Assembly: GCA_905181955.1 (NCBI GenBank)
Contig: CAJJAC010000001.1
Span: forward strand, 1-64,000
From: SAR86 cluster bacterium SAR86B
GTDB lineage: Bacteria > Pseudomonadota > Gammaproteobacteria > Magnimaribacterales > D2472
Length of the DNA stretch: 64,000 nucleotides
Direction of reading: 5' to 3'
Below the pieces are notes generated by a model. It saw nothing but the letters and a program-made list of their open reading frames with translations, ran no database searches and had not been told where the DNA came from. Made by a program: the position numbers and the translations under genes. Within the stretch, counting starts at the first letter, position 1, and each line of letters begins with the position of its first letter. This document shows, one piece after another, positions 49,590 to 60,890 of the stretch.

Positions 49590-50906
49590 GTGTACATTAT
49601 AAAAAAAGGTCTAGATTTACCGATTTCAGGTGTTCCATCACTTGAATTAGAGGACTCATCTAAAATATCTTCTGTTGCAATTCTTGGCTCTGACTATGTA
49701 GGTTTAAAACCTACTATGTTAGTTAAAGTTGGTGATTGCGTTCAATCAGGTCAAAAAGTTCTTGAAGATAAGAAAAATCCAGGAGTCTTTTTAACAGCCC
49801 CAGCATCAGGAACTATAAGTTCTATAAATAGAGGTGACAAGAGACGCTTTATCTCAATTGAGATAGATACAGACACAGAAAATAGCCCAAAAACATTTAA
49901 AAATGCTTCAGGCAAAGCAGAAATCATCAATTTACTTCAAGAATCTGGTCTTTGGAGCGCATTGCGTACAAGACCTTTTAACAGAACACCTAAAATAAAT
50001 ACTTTACCTGATGCTATTTTTATAAATGCATGTGATACCAATCCTTTATCTACAGACCCTTTTAATATAATTCAAGAAGATCAAGACCTTTTTAATTTAG
50101 GTCTTTTAACTTTAGCTGAGGCATTCAATCTTCCTATTCATTGTTGCTTTCAAAACTCGGATTTTAGCACTGCTATTGATAGCGTAAAATATCATCAATT
50201 TTCTGGACCGCACCCATCTGGTCTGACGTCCACACACATACATAATATCTACCCTGTAGGCAAAGATAGACTAGTTTGGGCCTTAGGTTTCCAAGAATGC
50301 ATTTCACTTGGATACTTAATTAAAAATAAAGAAATTCGAACTTCTAAAATTATAGCTTTAAGTGGCGAGGGTGTAAGTGAACCAAAGCTTATTAGAACTA
50401 ACTATGGAGCAAACATTTCCTCTCTCACTGCCGGAAAAGTTGATGATACATCTAGAGTGATTTCAGGCTCAGTCATTTATGGGCATTCAGCTGACTCTGC
50501 TATGAATTATTTAGGAGCATTTCATAATCAAGTTTCAGTCATCCCTGATCAATATGATGAACCTTTTATGAGTTGGCTAATGCCTGGCTCAAAAATTCAT
50601 TCAAAATTAAATGTTTTTATTTCATCTTTTATCAAGCCTGAAAAATTTAATTTCAATACCGCTATGAATGGAAGTGATAGAGCTATTGTTCCTATAAGTT
50701 CTTATGAAGAAGTCATGCCAATGGATATTCTGGTAATACAACTCTTAAAGGCCTTAGCTACTTATGATTTAGAGATGTTAATTGACTTGGGGGTGCTTGA
50801 GTTATGTGAAGAGGATATGGCCTTGTGTAGCTATGTGTGTCCTAGCAAGTATGACTATTCAAGTCTATTATCTGAAAATCTTGAAATGATATATAACGAA
50901 CTATAA
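49590..50906 (+). CDS. nqrA: Na+-translocating NADH-quinone reductase subunit A
   Basis: Operon order and HPSGLTSTHIHNIYPVG. Confidence 0.96.
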   Translation: MYIIKKGLDLPISGVPSLELEDSSKISSVAILGSDYVGLKPTMLVKVGDCVQSGQKVLEDKKNPGVFLTAPASGTISSINRGDKRRFISIEIDTDTENSPKTFKNASGKAEIINLLQESGLWSALRTRPFNRTPKINTLPDAIFINACDTNPLSTDPFNIIQEDQDLFNLGLLTLAEAFNLPIHCCFQNSDFSTAIDSVKYHQFSGPHPSGLTSTHIHNIYPVGKDRLVWALGFQECISLGYLIKNKEIRTSKIIALSGEGVSEPKLIRTNYGANISSLTAGKVDDTSRVISGSVIYGHSADSAMNYLGAFHNQVSVIPDQYDEPFMSWLMPGSKIHSKLNVFISSFIKPEKFNFNTAMNGSDRAIVPISSYEEVMPMDILVIQLLKALATYDLEMLIDLGVLELCEEDMALCSYVCPSKYDYSSLLSENLEMIYNEL

Positions 50907-52138
50907 TGAAATTTTTAAGAACAACCATCGATAACCTTAAACCAAACTTTCTTGAAGGTGGTAAATACAATAAATGGTTTCCTCTATTTGATGCTTTAGA
51001 GAATTTATTTTTTACAACAAGTGGTAAAACCATGAATCCAATTCATGTTAGAGATGGATTAGATATTCAAAAATTAATGGTTACAGTTTGGCTTGCGGCT
51101 TTTCCAGCTATGTTTTTTGGTATGTATAACCTTGGTAATCAATCATTAGATTATTTAAATCAGATTGATACTCTCAATACTGGAGATTGGCATCATTACT
51201 TCGTTTCAATAGTTGGTTATGACCATAACAGTTTCTTTAATAAAATTTGGTTTGGTGCTGTTTACTTCATTCCGATATATTTAGTTGTATTTGTAGTCGC
51301 CATAGCTTGGGAGGCACTTTTTGCTAGTATAAGAAAACATGAGATTAATGAAGGGGCTTTCGTTACAACAATTTTATTTGCTTTGACTTGTCCTCCTGAT
51401 ATACCTTTATGGCAAGCAGCAATGGGGATAACTTTTGGTATTGTTATAGGTAAAGAAATCTTTGGAGGTACTGGTAAAAATTTCTTAAATCCAGCCCTTA
51501 CAGGTAGAGCATTTATTTATTTTGCTTATCCAACTCAGTTATCTGGAGATAAGGTATGGATTGCTGGTATAAGTGATAACCTGGTAATGCCTGCTGGTTA
51601 TAGTGGAGCTACTCCTTTAGGCGTTGCTGCTGAGCAGGGTATACCTGGCCTTACTTCTTCATTTACATGGTTTGATGCTTTTGCAGGTCATATTCCTGGC
51701 TCAGTGGGTGAAACATCAGTAATAGCAATATCTATTGGCTTATTTATCTTATTAGTTACTAAAGTTGCCTCCTATAGAATTGTCTTAGGTACCCTTGCTG
51801 GCATGATAGTTATGAGCTCTATGTTAAATATTATTGGTTCAGATACCAATCCAATGTTTGAAGTGCCATGGTATTGGCATCTTGTTATTGGAAGTTTTGC
51901 ATTTGGTCTCGTATTCATGGCTACTGAACCAGTCTCTGGATCTGGAACGAATTTAGGGAGATGGATATATGGTGGACTTATTGGTGTTATGGTTGTACTT
52001 ATAAGGGTTGTTAATCCAGCCTTTCCAGAAGGGATGATGTTAGCAATTTTATTTGCTAATCTTATAGCTCCAGTTATAGATCATATGGTGGTTACCTCAA
52101 ACATAAAAAAACGAAAAAGAGTCCTAACAAATGAATGA
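50906..52138 (+). CDS. nqrB: Na+-NQR subunit B
   Basis: GKEIFGGTGKNFLNPALTGRAF, SGATPL FMN site. Confidence 0.97.
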   Translation: MKFLRTTIDNLKPNFLEGGKYNKWFPLFDALENLFFTTSGKTMNPIHVRDGLDIQKLMVTVWLAAFPAMFFGMYNLGNQSLDYLNQIDTLNTGDWHHYFVSIVGYDHNSFFNKIWFGAVYFIPIYLVVFVVAIAWEALFASIRKHEINEGAFVTTILFALTCPPDIPLWQAAMGITFGIVIGKEIFGGTGKNFLNPALTGRAFIYFAYPTQLSGDKVWIAGISDNLVMPAGYSGATPLGVAAEQGIPGLTSSFTWFDAFAGHIPGSVGETSVIAISIGLFILLVTKVASYRIVLGTLAGMIVMSSMLNIIGSDTNPMFEVPWYWHLVIGSFAFGLVFMATEPVSGSGTNLGRWIYGGLIGVMVVLIRVVNPAFPEGMMLAILFANLIAPVIDHMVVTSNIKKRKRVLTNE

Positions 52139-52904
52139 ATCTGTAATAAAAACTCTAACGGTGTCATTTGTTATATGCCTTGTATGCTCTCTTGTGGTGT
52201 CATTTGCAGCTGTAGGCTTAAGAGATATTCAAATTGAAAATAAGCTAAATGATCAAAGGATTAAAATCCTTCAGGCTGGCAAGATATACAATCCTGAAAT
52301 GGATGTTAAGACTCAATTCGACGGACTCGAAGTTAAATTTATTAACTTTAAAACTGGAAAATTAACTTCTGAATTTAATAATCTATCTTTAGATACCTAT
52401 GATCAAATACTAGCAACAAAAGACACAGATCTTTCCTCTAAAGTTCCACAAGATAAAGACATAGCTATTATTAAAAATAGAGAAAATATAGGTAAGGTTT
52501 ATATAATAAGAGATTCTCTTGGTGAAATTTCTAAACTTATTCTTCCTATACGTGGTTTTGGTCTCTGGGGAACTATGTATGGTTATATTTCTTTAGAAAA
52601 TGATTTTAATACTGTTGCTGGAATTGAATTCTATCAGCATAAAGAAACACCGGGACTTGGTGCAGAAGTAGATAACCCTAAATGGAAAGCCTTATGGCCA
52701 GGTAAGCAAATTTATCAAAATAATGAGGTTGTTTTAAAAGTAATTAAAGGCAAGGCTGAATCAGATGACAGTATGTATGCTTATAAGGTTGATGGGCTCT
52801 CTGGTGCTACTCTTACAAGTCGAGGTGTTTCCAATATGATTGAATACTGGTTTAGTGAATCAGGCTATTCTACTATGTTAAAGGAGCTAGACTATGAGTC
52901 TTAA
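52131..52904 (+). CDS. nqrC: Na+-NQR subunit C
   Basis: [36 protein letters not shown]. Confidence 0.97.
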   Translation: MNESVIKTLTVSFVICLVCSLVVSFAAVGLRDIQIENKLNDQRIKILQAGKIYNPEMDVKTQFDGLEVKFINFKTGKLTSEFNNLSLDTYDQILATKDTDLSSKVPQDKDIAIIKNRENIGKVYIIRDSLGEISKLILPIRGFGLWGTMYGYISLENDFNTVAGIEFYQHKETPGLGAEVDNPKWKALWPGKQIYQNNEVVLKVIKGKAESDDSMYAYKVDGLSGATLTSRGVSNMIEYWFSESGYSTMLKELDYES

Positions 52905-53580
52905 AAGATATCAAGAAGTCATCATCCGTCCTTTAATTGATGAGAATCCAATTGCATTACAAATTTTAGGCATATGCTCAGCTTTAGCTGTGACTAATAG
53001 TCTTACAGTTACATTAGTTATGTGTGTTGCTTTAACCACAGTTGTATCATTTTCTAATTTATTTATTTCGATAATAAGAAATCACATACCTTCAAGTATT
53101 AGAATTATTGTTCAAATGACAATTATTGCCTCCTTGGTTATTGTTGTTGATCAAATACTCCAAGCATATGACTATGAGACCAGCAAGAAACTATCTGTTT
53201 TCGTAGGTCTTATAATTACAAACTGCATAGTTATGGGAAGGGCTGAAGCCTTTGCTATGAAAGAGAAACCATTATTAAGTTTCTTTGATGGGTTAGGTAA
53301 TGGTTTAGGCTATAGCCTTATTCTTATTGCAGTAGCTATAATTAGAGAGCTATTTGGTTCAGGAACGTTAATGGGTTATGAGATATTACCCTTAGTTTCC
53401 AATGGCGGCTGGTATGTAGGTAATAATTTACTTCTATTACCACCAAGCTCATTTATTATTATTGGTCTATTTATATGGGCTATTCGTTCCATTAGGCCTG
53501 AACAGGTTGAAGAGGCAGACTTTAAACTTGCGAAGCATTCAACAGCACCTGATTTAAGTAAGAGAGAGTTAAATGTTTGA
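52894..53580 (+). CDS. nqrD: Na+-NQR subunit D
   Basis: Multi-pass; [27 protein letters not shown]. Confidence 0.96.
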   Translation: MSLKRYQEVIIRPLIDENPIALQILGICSALAVTNSLTVTLVMCVALTTVVSFSNLFISIIRNHIPSSIRIIVQMTIIASLVIVVDQILQAYDYETSKKLSVFVGLIITNCIVMGRAEAFAMKEKPLLSFFDGLGNGLGYSLILIAVAIIRELFGSGTLMGYEILPLVSNGGWYVGNNLLLLPPSSFIIIGLFIWAIRSIRPEQVEEADFKLAKHSTAPDLSKRELNV

Positions 53581-54190
53581 ACATTATTTAAGTCTTTTTG
53601 TAACCACTGTATTTATTGAAAATATTGCTTTATCTGTTTTCTTAGGCATGTGTACCTTTATCGCAATATCAAAAAAAATTGATGCTGCTTTTGGTCTTGG
53701 TATTGCTGTTATTGTTGTTTGTCTCATCACAGTTCCACTCAACAATTTTCTTTATAACTTTGTAATTCGTGATGGTGCCCTAGAGTGGCTTGGCTCATCA
53801 TTTGCAGATGTTAACTTGGAATTTGTTGGCTTAATAAGCTACATAGGAGTTATTGCTGCAGTTGTTCAAATACTAGAAATGTTTTTAGATAGATACGTTC
53901 CAGCTTTATATAACGCCCTTGGTGTGTTTTTGCCTTTAATAACAGTTAACTGTGCAATATTAGGAGCTTCTCTATTTATGGTAGAAAAAGATTTAATGTT
54001 TGTTGAAAGTATAGTTTATGGGTTTGGTGCAGGATTTGGTTGGGCTCTAGCAATTGTTATATTGGCGGGCATCCGTGAGAAATTAAAATACTCCGATATA
54101 CCAGAAGGTCTTCAGGGTCTTGGAGCAACTTTTATTATTGTTGGTTTAATGAGTTTTGGATTTATGTCATTTGGAGGTATTTCTCTTTAA
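53573..54190 (+). CDS. nqrE: Na+-NQR subunit E
   Basis: [37 protein letters not shown]. Confidence 0.97.
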   Translation: MFEHYLSLFVTTVFIENIALSVFLGMCTFIAISKKIDAAFGLGIAVIVVCLITVPLNNFLYNFVIRDGALEWLGSSFADVNLEFVGLISYIGVIAAVVQILEMFLDRYVPALYNALGVFLPLITVNCAILGASLFMVEKDLMFVESIVYGFGAGFGWALAIVILAGIREKLKYSDIPEGLQGLGATFIIVGLMSFGFMSFGGISL

Positions 54191-54205
54191 GAAGAGTTTA
54201 TTAAT

Positions 54206-55435
54206 ATGAATATATTAGATTTAGTATTAGGTGTATTTGGATTTACAGGAATTGTATTAGTTTTAGTTCTAATTATTCTTGCGGCCAGATCTCAACTTGT
54301 AAGTACAGGGTTAGTTTCTATTGAAATCAATGGAGATTCTGCTAACCCTATAACAGTAACGTCAGGCTCGAAGTTATTACAGACTCTTGCTGAAAATAAA
54401 ATATTTTTATCATCAGCTTGTGGCGGTGGTGGTACTTGTAGTCAATGTAAGTGTCAGATTTTAGAAGGCGGTGGATCTATCTTGCCAACAGAAGAATCTC
54501 ATTTTAATTCGCGTGAAAAAAATGACGGCTGGAGACTTTCATGCCAAGTTGCTGTAAAAAATAATTTAAAGATTAATGTTCCTGAGGAAATATTTGGTGT
54601 AAAGGAGTGGGAATGTGAAGTCGTATCTAATGATAATGTTGCTACTTTTATTAAAGAATTAATTCTTAAGCTTCCTGATGGTCAATCCGTAGATTTTAAA
54701 GCTGGTGGTTATGTTCAATTAGAAGCGCCTGAATATGAAATAGATTATAAAGATTTTGATATTGGCGAAGAATATCATGAGGACTGGGATAAATTTAAGA
54801 TATGGGAAAATAAGGCTATCAATAATGAGCCCGTAATAAGAGCCTACTCAATGGCTAATTATCCTGAAGAAAAAGGCATCATTAAATTTAATATTAGAAT
54901 CGCATCACCTCCACCAGGTTCTGATTTTCCTCCTGGCGTTATGTCATCTTGGACATTTAATTTAAAGCCTGGAGATAAGGTAAAGGTCTTTGGCCCCTTT
55001 GGAGAGTTTTTTGCTAAAGATACATCAAACGAAATGGTGTTTGTTGGTGGCGGTGCAGGGATGGCACCAATGCGATCACATATCTTTGATCAGCTATTAA
55101 GAATTCATTCTGATAGAAAAATTACTTTTTGGTATGGAGCTAGAAGTTTAAAAGAAATGTTCTATGTCGATGAGTTTAATAAACTTGCTGAAGAAAATGA
55201 TAATTTTACTTGGCATGTTGCTTTATCTGATCCTCAGCCCGAGGATGACTGGGATGGAAAGACGGGCTTTATTCATAACGTCTTATATGAAAATTATCTT
55301 AAAGAGCACCAAGCACCAGAGGATTGTGAGTATTATATGTGTGGTCCACCTATGATGAATAAGGCATGTATTGATTTGTTGGTAAGCCTTGGTGTTGAGC
55401 CTGAAAATATTGCTTTGGATGATTTTGGTGGCTAA
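54206..55435 (+). CDS. nqrF: Na+-NQR subunit F
   Basis: [14 protein letters not shown] 2Fe-2S site, [23 protein letters not shown]. Confidence 0.98.
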   Translation: MNILDLVLGVFGFTGIVLVLVLIILAARSQLVSTGLVSIEINGDSANPITVTSGSKLLQTLAENKIFLSSACGGGGTCSQCKCQILEGGGSILPTEESHFNSREKNDGWRLSCQVAVKNNLKINVPEEIFGVKEWECEVVSNDNVATFIKELILKLPDGQSVDFKAGGYVQLEAPEYEIDYKDFDIGEEYHEDWDKFKIWENKAINNEPVIRAYSMANYPEEKGIIKFNIRIASPPPGSDFPPGVMSSWTFNLKPGDKVKVFGPFGEFFAKDTSNEMVFVGGGAGMAPMRSHIFDQLLRIHSDRKITFWYGARSLKEMFYVDEFNKLAEENDNFTWHVALSDPQPEDDWDGKTGFIHNVLYENYLKEHQAPEDCEYYMCGPPMMNKACIDLLVSLGVEPENIALDDFGG

Positions 55436-55441
55436 ATACTT

Positions 55442-56437
55442 TTGCTAAGTAGACAATTAATCTCTAAATTTTTTGCCCTTCTTGTTGGTCTTGGCTGTAT
55501 TTATATTGCCTATGAATATAACTCTAAATCTAATTCTCTTTTAAAGGGATCAATTTATGGAACAACTTGGAACATAAATTCATCTGATTATATTTCTGAT
55601 TACCATGTAGCTAATATTAAGAATATTTTAAATTCCATTGATCAGCTAGCATCTAATTACAAAGAAGATTCGGAGATTTCCCTAATCAATAAAAGACCTC
55701 TAAATGAGTCTTTGAGTATCTCTAAAGAGTTATATGAACTTATCAATACTGCTAAATCAATAACAGATCTATCTAATGGCTCTTATGATATTACTTTAGG
55801 GAAAGTATCAGCAAGTAATGGTTTTTCTCCAAATTTTGGCAAAAAACTATTAATCCAAGATAACAATTCAAATAAAAAATACGATATAAATCAGACAACA
55901 TTGATTAAATACCAAGACTTCTGGTTTGATATGTCATCAATAGCAAAGGGATACGCAGTCCAAAAGCTTCATGAGTACTTATTAAGTAATGATTTAAAAA
56001 ATCATCTTATAGATATTGGTGGAGAGATAATCATCCATGGTAATAATAAATCAATAGCTTGGGTGGTTGGTATTCAGGATCCAACTAATAAAAAAGATAA
56101 ACCTATTATTACTATATCTAATAAAGACTCAAGCTTTCTAGCTATAGCAACCTCTGGAGAGTATCGTAATTATAGATATGCTGATGGTGAAACAATTACC
56201 CATACGCTTGATCCAAGTACCAATAAATCTATTAATAATAACCTTCAGTCCATAACAGTTGCGTCTCAAATTTCAGCAACATTAGCTGATGCTTATGCAA
56301 CTGCTATTAATGTTATGGGTTATGAAAAAGGCCTAGAATTTGTGAATAAGAACAATATTGCTGCACTTTTTATAATAAGCGAAGAGGGTGAGCTTCAACT
56401 AATTAAATCCCAGAAATGGTATGATTTGAGCTTATGA
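55442..56437 (+). CDS. apbE: FAD:protein FMN transferase
   Basis: DMSSIAKGYAV, DIGGEI, TSGEYRNYRYADG; TTG start. Confidence 0.94.
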   Translation: MLSRQLISKFFALLVGLGCIYIAYEYNSKSNSLLKGSIYGTTWNINSSDYISDYHVANIKNILNSIDQLASNYKEDSEISLINKRPLNESLSISKELYELINTAKSITDLSNGSYDITLGKVSASNGFSPNFGKKLLIQDNNSNKKYDINQTTLIKYQDFWFDMSSIAKGYAVQKLHEYLLSNDLKNHLIDIGGEIIIHGNNKSIAWVVGIQDPTNKKDKPIITISNKDSSFLAIATSGEYRNYRYADGETITHTLDPSTNKSINNNLQSITVASQISATLADAYATAINVMGYEKGLEFVNKNNIAALFIISEEGELQLIKSQKWYDLSL

Positions 56438-56607
56438 TCGAAATTATTCTTGGAATTATCGTCGTCTCTAGCTCATTTGCACTATTAGCAATTGGTGTTA
56501 TTGCAAACAACAAACCTATCGCTGGCTCGTGTGGAGGTATTGCTAATTTGGAAGATGGTGCGCCATGCCAGATTTGCGGACGCACCACTGATGGGTGTGA
56601 ATCTTGA
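56434..56607 (+). CDS. nqrM: Na+-NQR maturation factor NqrM (57 aa)
   Basis: MIEIILGIIVVSSSFALLAIGVIANNKPIAGSCGGIANLEDGAPCQICGRTTDGCES; 4-nt overlap with apbE; absent from ORF track. Confidence 0.93.
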   Translation: MIEIILGIIVVSSSFALLAIGVIANNKPIAGSCGGIANLEDGAPCQICGRTTDGCES

Positions 56608-56611
56608 GTAT

Positions 56612-58192
56612 TTAGAACTGATTCATAGTATTGTCTTCACCAGAAGCTTTTAAAGCCGCCTCTCCTGCAAAATACTCTTTATGATCGTCTCCCATATCAG
56701 ATCCAGCCATATTTTGATGTTTCACACAGGCAATACCTTGACGAATCTCTTTTCTTTGAACACCAGCAACGTAACCAAGCATACCTTCTTCACCAAAGTA
56801 ATCTTTAGCCAGATTGTCAGTAGATAAAGCTGCGGTATGGTAAGTAGGTAATGTTATCAGGTGATGGAAAATTCCAGCTTCTTTAGCTGCATCAGCTTGG
56901 AAGGTTTTAATCTTATTATCAGCCTCTCTGGAAAGATCAGTATCGTCGTATGATTCATCCATAAGCTCATCTCTTTGGTAGCTTGCTAAATCTTTTCCAT
57001 CAGCTTCCCATGCGTCAAATACTTGCTGGCGAAAATTAAGAGTCCAATTAAATGAGGGACTATTGTTGTAGACTAATTTTGCATTAGGGACAACTTTTTT
57101 AATTTCATCCATCATTGCTCCAATCTGCTCAATGTGTGGTTTTTCAGTTTCGATCCAAATAAGATCAGCACCATTTTGTAAGCTAGTTATAGAATCAAGA
57201 ATACATCTCGCTTCACCAGTTCCATCTTTAAATCTATATAGATTACTTGGCAATCTTTTTGGTCTAACCAGTTTTCCATCTTGATTAATTAAAACATCAC
57301 CATGATTCATATCTTCAGGTGAAACTTCCTCAACATCTAAGAATGAATTATATTGATCCCCCAAATCACCTTTTTCACGTGTTACAGCGATTTGCTTAGT
57401 GAGCCCAGCCCCCAATGAATCTGTTCTAGCTACAATAACCCCATCATCAATACCTAGTTCTAAGAATGCATATCTAACAGCATTAATCTTCGCTAAGAAA
57501 TCAGAGTGAGGAACAGTAACTTTTCCATCCTGATGGCCGCATTGTTTTTCATCGGAAACTTGATTTTCAATTTGTATACAACAAGCACCAGCTTCAATCA
57601 TTTGTTTAGCCATAAGATAGGTAGCTTCAGCATTACCAAATCCTGCATCAATGTCTGCAATTATTGGAACTACATGTGTTTCAAAGTTATCGATTTTATC
57701 TTGAATATCTTTTTTAGCATCCCCATTAGCAGAGTCTAGCTGTCTAAAAAGCCCACCTAGTTCTCTGGCATCTGCCTGCCTTAAAAACGTATAGAGTTCT
57801 GCAATAAGACTAGCTACGGATGTTTTTTCGTGCATGGACTGATCTGGGAGTGGTCCGAAGTCAGATCTTAAAGCGGCAATCATCCATCCAGACAGGTAGA
57901 GATACTTTTTATCATTGCTGCCAAAATGTTTCTTAATAGAGATCATTTTTTGCTGACCTATAAAACCATGCCAACAACCAAGAGATTGGGTATAAGCTGA
58001 TGTGTCAGCATCATACGCATCCATATCAGTTCTCATTATTGCAGATGTATATTTAGCAACATCTAAACCTGTTTTAAAACGGTTTTGCAATCGCATCCTA
58101 GCAACATAATTAGGGTCAATAGCTGCCCATGAATCATTATTCATAGAAGATACATCATTTGCTTTATTTACTTCATCATTAAGGTTAGACAT
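56612..58192 (-). CDS. aceA: isocitrate lyase (long ~530-aa form)
   Basis: PIIADIDAGFGNAEATYLMAKQMIEAGACCIQIENQVSDEKQCGHQDGK; start set to MSNLNDEV. Confidence 0.96.
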   Translation of the reverse strand: MSNLNDEVNKANDVSSMNNDSWAAIDPNYVARMRLQNRFKTGLDVAKYTSAIMRTDMDAYDADTSAYTQSLGCWHGFIGQQKMISIKKHFGSNDKKYLYLSGWMIAALRSDFGPLPDQSMHEKTSVASLIAELYTFLRQADARELGGLFRQLDSANGDAKKDIQDKIDNFETHVVPIIADIDAGFGNAEATYLMAKQMIEAGACCIQIENQVSDEKQCGHQDGKVTVPHSDFLAKINAVRYAFLELGIDDGVIVARTDSLGAGLTKQIAVTREKGDLGDQYNSFLDVEEVSPEDMNHGDVLINQDGKLVRPKRLPSNLYRFKDGTGEARCILDSITSLQNGADLIWIETEKPHIEQIGAMMDEIKKVVPNAKLVYNNSPSFNWTLNFRQQVFDAWEADGKDLASYQRDELMDESYDDTDLSREADNKIKTFQADAAKEAGIFHHLITLPTYHTAALSTDNLAKDYFGEEGMLGYVAGVQRKEIRQGIACVKHQNMAGSDMGDDHKEYFAGEAALKASGEDNTMNQF

Positions 58193-58300
58193 TGTAGTTA
58201 ACTCCAAGTTGTCAATATGTAGTGCAGTACACTTGAATTGATAAAAAAAGTCAATAAATAAGTAATTTACGGTTACAAAAAGGATTTCAAGAGACTTATT

Positions 58301-58317
58301 TTGTAGTTTTACTACAA
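58301..58317. promoter_or_regulatory. palindrome TTGTAGT-TTT-ACTACAA upstream of aceA, candidate operator
   Basis: Arms extend 2 bp each side (TTTTGTAGT/ACTACAAAA); same arms as 7253-7269; no T-tract expected of a terminator. Confidence 0.65.
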
Positions 58318-58330
58318 AAAAAAGAGTTTT

Positions 58331-59701
58331 TTACAATTTAGATAAAGATTTAGCAAGTCCAATATATAAAGCTGGAGTTAATATAAGTAATTTATCTTTA
58401 GATTCTGACGTTATATCGAGATTTTTAATAAACTTAATGTAATCATTTTTCTGAATAGAGGATCCACGAGAAAGTTCTTTTAATTGCTCGTAAGCATCAG
58501 GAATACCCTCATACCTCATTACCGTTTGTACAGCTTCAGTTAATACTTCCCAGTTCTGATCAAGTTCAGATAATAATTTTTCTTTATTTGGAGATAATTT
58601 ACCAAGGCCTTTATTAAGACTTGATATAGCAAGAGCTGAATAACCAAAACCAAGACCTACATTTCTTAATACTGTTGAATCAGATAAATCTCTTTGCATT
58701 CTAGATTTCTGAAGTTTGTTTGCAAAAAATTCAAGCAAACTGTTGGCTATACCAAGATTACCTTCAGAATTTTCAAAATCAATTGGATTAACTTTATGAG
58801 GCATAGTGGAAGAACCAACCTCGTCTTTTAAAAGCTTTAGTTTGAATAAGTCATTGGTTATATACATCCAAATATCTTGATTTAAATCAATTAAAATATT
58901 GTTAATCCTAGACATGTTATGACAGGTTTCAGCTATCCAGTCATGAGGCTCAATCTGCGTTGTAAGAAGGTTTTGCTCTATCCCACATTGTTTTATAAAA
59001 TTCCCACAAAATTTAGGCCAATCAATTGATGCATCAACAATATTAAATGTATGAAAGTTTCCAGTTGCACCAGACCACTTAGCCATTGGTTTAATAGCCT
59101 TGATTTGATTGATCTGTCTATTAATGCGACTATAAAAAACTTTAAATTCTTTGCCTAAGGTAGAAGGGGATGCTGGTTGACCATGAGTTCTAGCCAGCAA
59201 TGGAATGGATGACCATTGTTTAGATTTTTTAGATAATACTGACTGTAATGACTTTAGATTATTTAGATGCTCATTTATGCCAGCTTTTAATATCACTGCA
59301 TAACTAAGCGAGTTTAGATCCTCGCTAGTAAGACCAAAATGTATTAAGTGAATATATTTAGCTAAGATTTTATCAGTTAAGAAATAATCTCGAATATAGT
59401 ACTCGACCGCTTTAACATCATGGTTAGTTTTTGATTCAATCTTTTTTACAGCTACAACAGATTTATCATCGAAATTTTTCTTAAATTTAAGAATTTTATT
59501 AACAGAAGTTTCAGAGAGTGTTGGAAAGTTACTAGGTAATTTTTTACATAAAAATAAGAGCCAGTCAATTTCTAGATCAAATCTTACTTTTATTAAATTA
59601 GCTTCTGAAAAAATAGTTCGTGTATCTTCAATTTTTGAAGCATAACGACTATCAAGAGGAGAAATATTATCATGCGACTTTTTCATATGTAATTTTACCA
59701 T
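58331..59701 (-). CDS. purB: adenylosuccinate lyase
   Basis: SPLDSRYASKIEDTR, GSSTMPHKVNPIDFENSEGN; probable start 59686. Confidence 0.97.
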   Translation of the reverse strand: MVKLHMKKSHDNISPLDSRYASKIEDTRTIFSEANLIKVRFDLEIDWLLFLCKKLPSNFPTLSETSVNKILKFKKNFDDKSVVAVKKIESKTNHDVKAVEYYIRDYFLTDKILAKYIHLIHFGLTSEDLNSLSYAVILKAGINEHLNNLKSLQSVLSKKSKQWSSIPLLARTHGQPASPSTLGKEFKVFYSRINRQINQIKAIKPMAKWSGATGNFHTFNIVDASIDWPKFCGNFIKQCGIEQNLLTTQIEPHDWIAETCHNMSRINNILIDLNQDIWMYITNDLFKLKLLKDEVGSSTMPHKVNPIDFENSEGNLGIANSLLEFFANKLQKSRMQRDLSDSTVLRNVGLGFGYSALAISSLNKGLGKLSPNKEKLLSELDQNWEVLTEAVQTVMRYEGIPDAYEQLKELSRGSSIQKNDYIKFIKNLDITSESKDKLLILTPALYIGLAKSLSKL

Positions 59702-59709
59702 TTATTAAC

Positions 59710-60795
59710 TTATTTAAAAGTCTTAGCTATAACGCCACCACCTAAACATATATCTTTACTATAAAGAACAGCTGATTGGCCTGGCGCTATAGCTCTTATG
59801 CTTTCTGCAAATTTAATTAAATAGCCATCATTTTCGATAGTTACTTGGCAATCTATGGGTGTATGTTGGTGCCTAATTTGAACAGAGCAATCAAGTGGAA
59901 ACCTGTAATCTATTTCATTTATAAAATTAATATTCTCAAGCCATAATCCAGAGTTCATTAATAATTGATTATTAACACCCTGACAAACACTGATCTCATT
60001 ATTAAGAATATCTTTTTTATAGACATACCAGGGCAGCTCATCCCGACCTTTAACCCCACCAATATGTAAACCTTGCCTTTGTCCTTCTGTATAAAGTATT
60101 GAGCCTTGATGCTCACCTATAACATTACCAGTTTCATCTTTAATGGGGCCTTTTTTAAATGTTATAAATTTATTTAAAAAATCTTTTAAGTTTCTTTCTC
60201 CTATAAAACAAATTCCAACAGAATCTTTCTTGCCTGCAATTGATAAATTATTTTTAATAGCTATCTCTCTGACTTCTGGTTTAGTTAAGTTAGCTAAAGG
60301 AAAAATACATTTTTTAAATTCTTCTTCTTTAACTTCATGCAAAAAATAAGTTTGATCTTTGTCTCTATCCTTTGCTCGAATTAGGTGGGTATGATTATTC
60401 ACTTCTCGCAAATTTGCATAATGGCCAGTAGCGATCAAGTCAGCGCCTATTTTTAGTGCGTAATCAAGGAATGATTTAAATTTGATCTCTCTATTGCATA
60501 ATATATCTGGATTAGGTGTCCTACCTTTCTTATGTTCACTTAAAAATTCTTTAAAAACCTTGTCCCAATATTCATCCGCAAAATTTGCTCTATGCAAAGG
60601 TATATCAAGAAGGTCGCATACAGCTGAAGCATCCTTAAAATCAATTTCCGATGTACATTCCTCATCGGCTTCATTTTGCCAATTTTGCATGAATAGGCCT
60701 TTAACATTGTAACCTTGCTCTTTGAGTAACAAGGCTGAAACTGAAGAATCAACTCCTCCTGACATTCCGACTATAATAGTTTTACTTTTGCTCAT
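59710..60795 (-). CDS. mnmA: tRNA-specific 2-thiouridylase
   Basis: VGMSGGVDSSVSALLLKEQGY, TPNPDILCNREIKF. Confidence 0.97.
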   Translation of the reverse strand: MSKSKTIIVGMSGGVDSSVSALLLKEQGYNVKGLFMQNWQNEADEECTSEIDFKDASAVCDLLDIPLHRANFADEYWDKVFKEFLSEHKKGRTPNPDILCNREIKFKSFLDYALKIGADLIATGHYANLREVNNHTHLIRAKDRDKDQTYFLHEVKEEEFKKCIFPLANLTKPEVREIAIKNNLSIAGKKDSVGICFIGERNLKDFLNKFITFKKGPIKDETGNVIGEHQGSILYTEGQRQGLHIGGVKGRDELPWYVYKKDILNNEISVCQGVNNQLLMNSGLWLENINFINEIDYRFPLDCSVQIRHQHTPIDCQVTIENDGYLIKFAESIRAIAPGQSAVLYSKDICLGGGVIAKTFK

Positions 60796-60890
60796 ATTTT
60801 TAACTCTTAGGGTAAAAAAATTAATTCATTTAGAGTATAATCATCACCCGAATTTGTATTATAAAGCTTAATTAAAACAAGGAACTATAA

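Noticed and set aside
57506-57739. 77-aa plus-strand ORF
   Set aside because: Antisense to the catalytic core of isocitrate lyase
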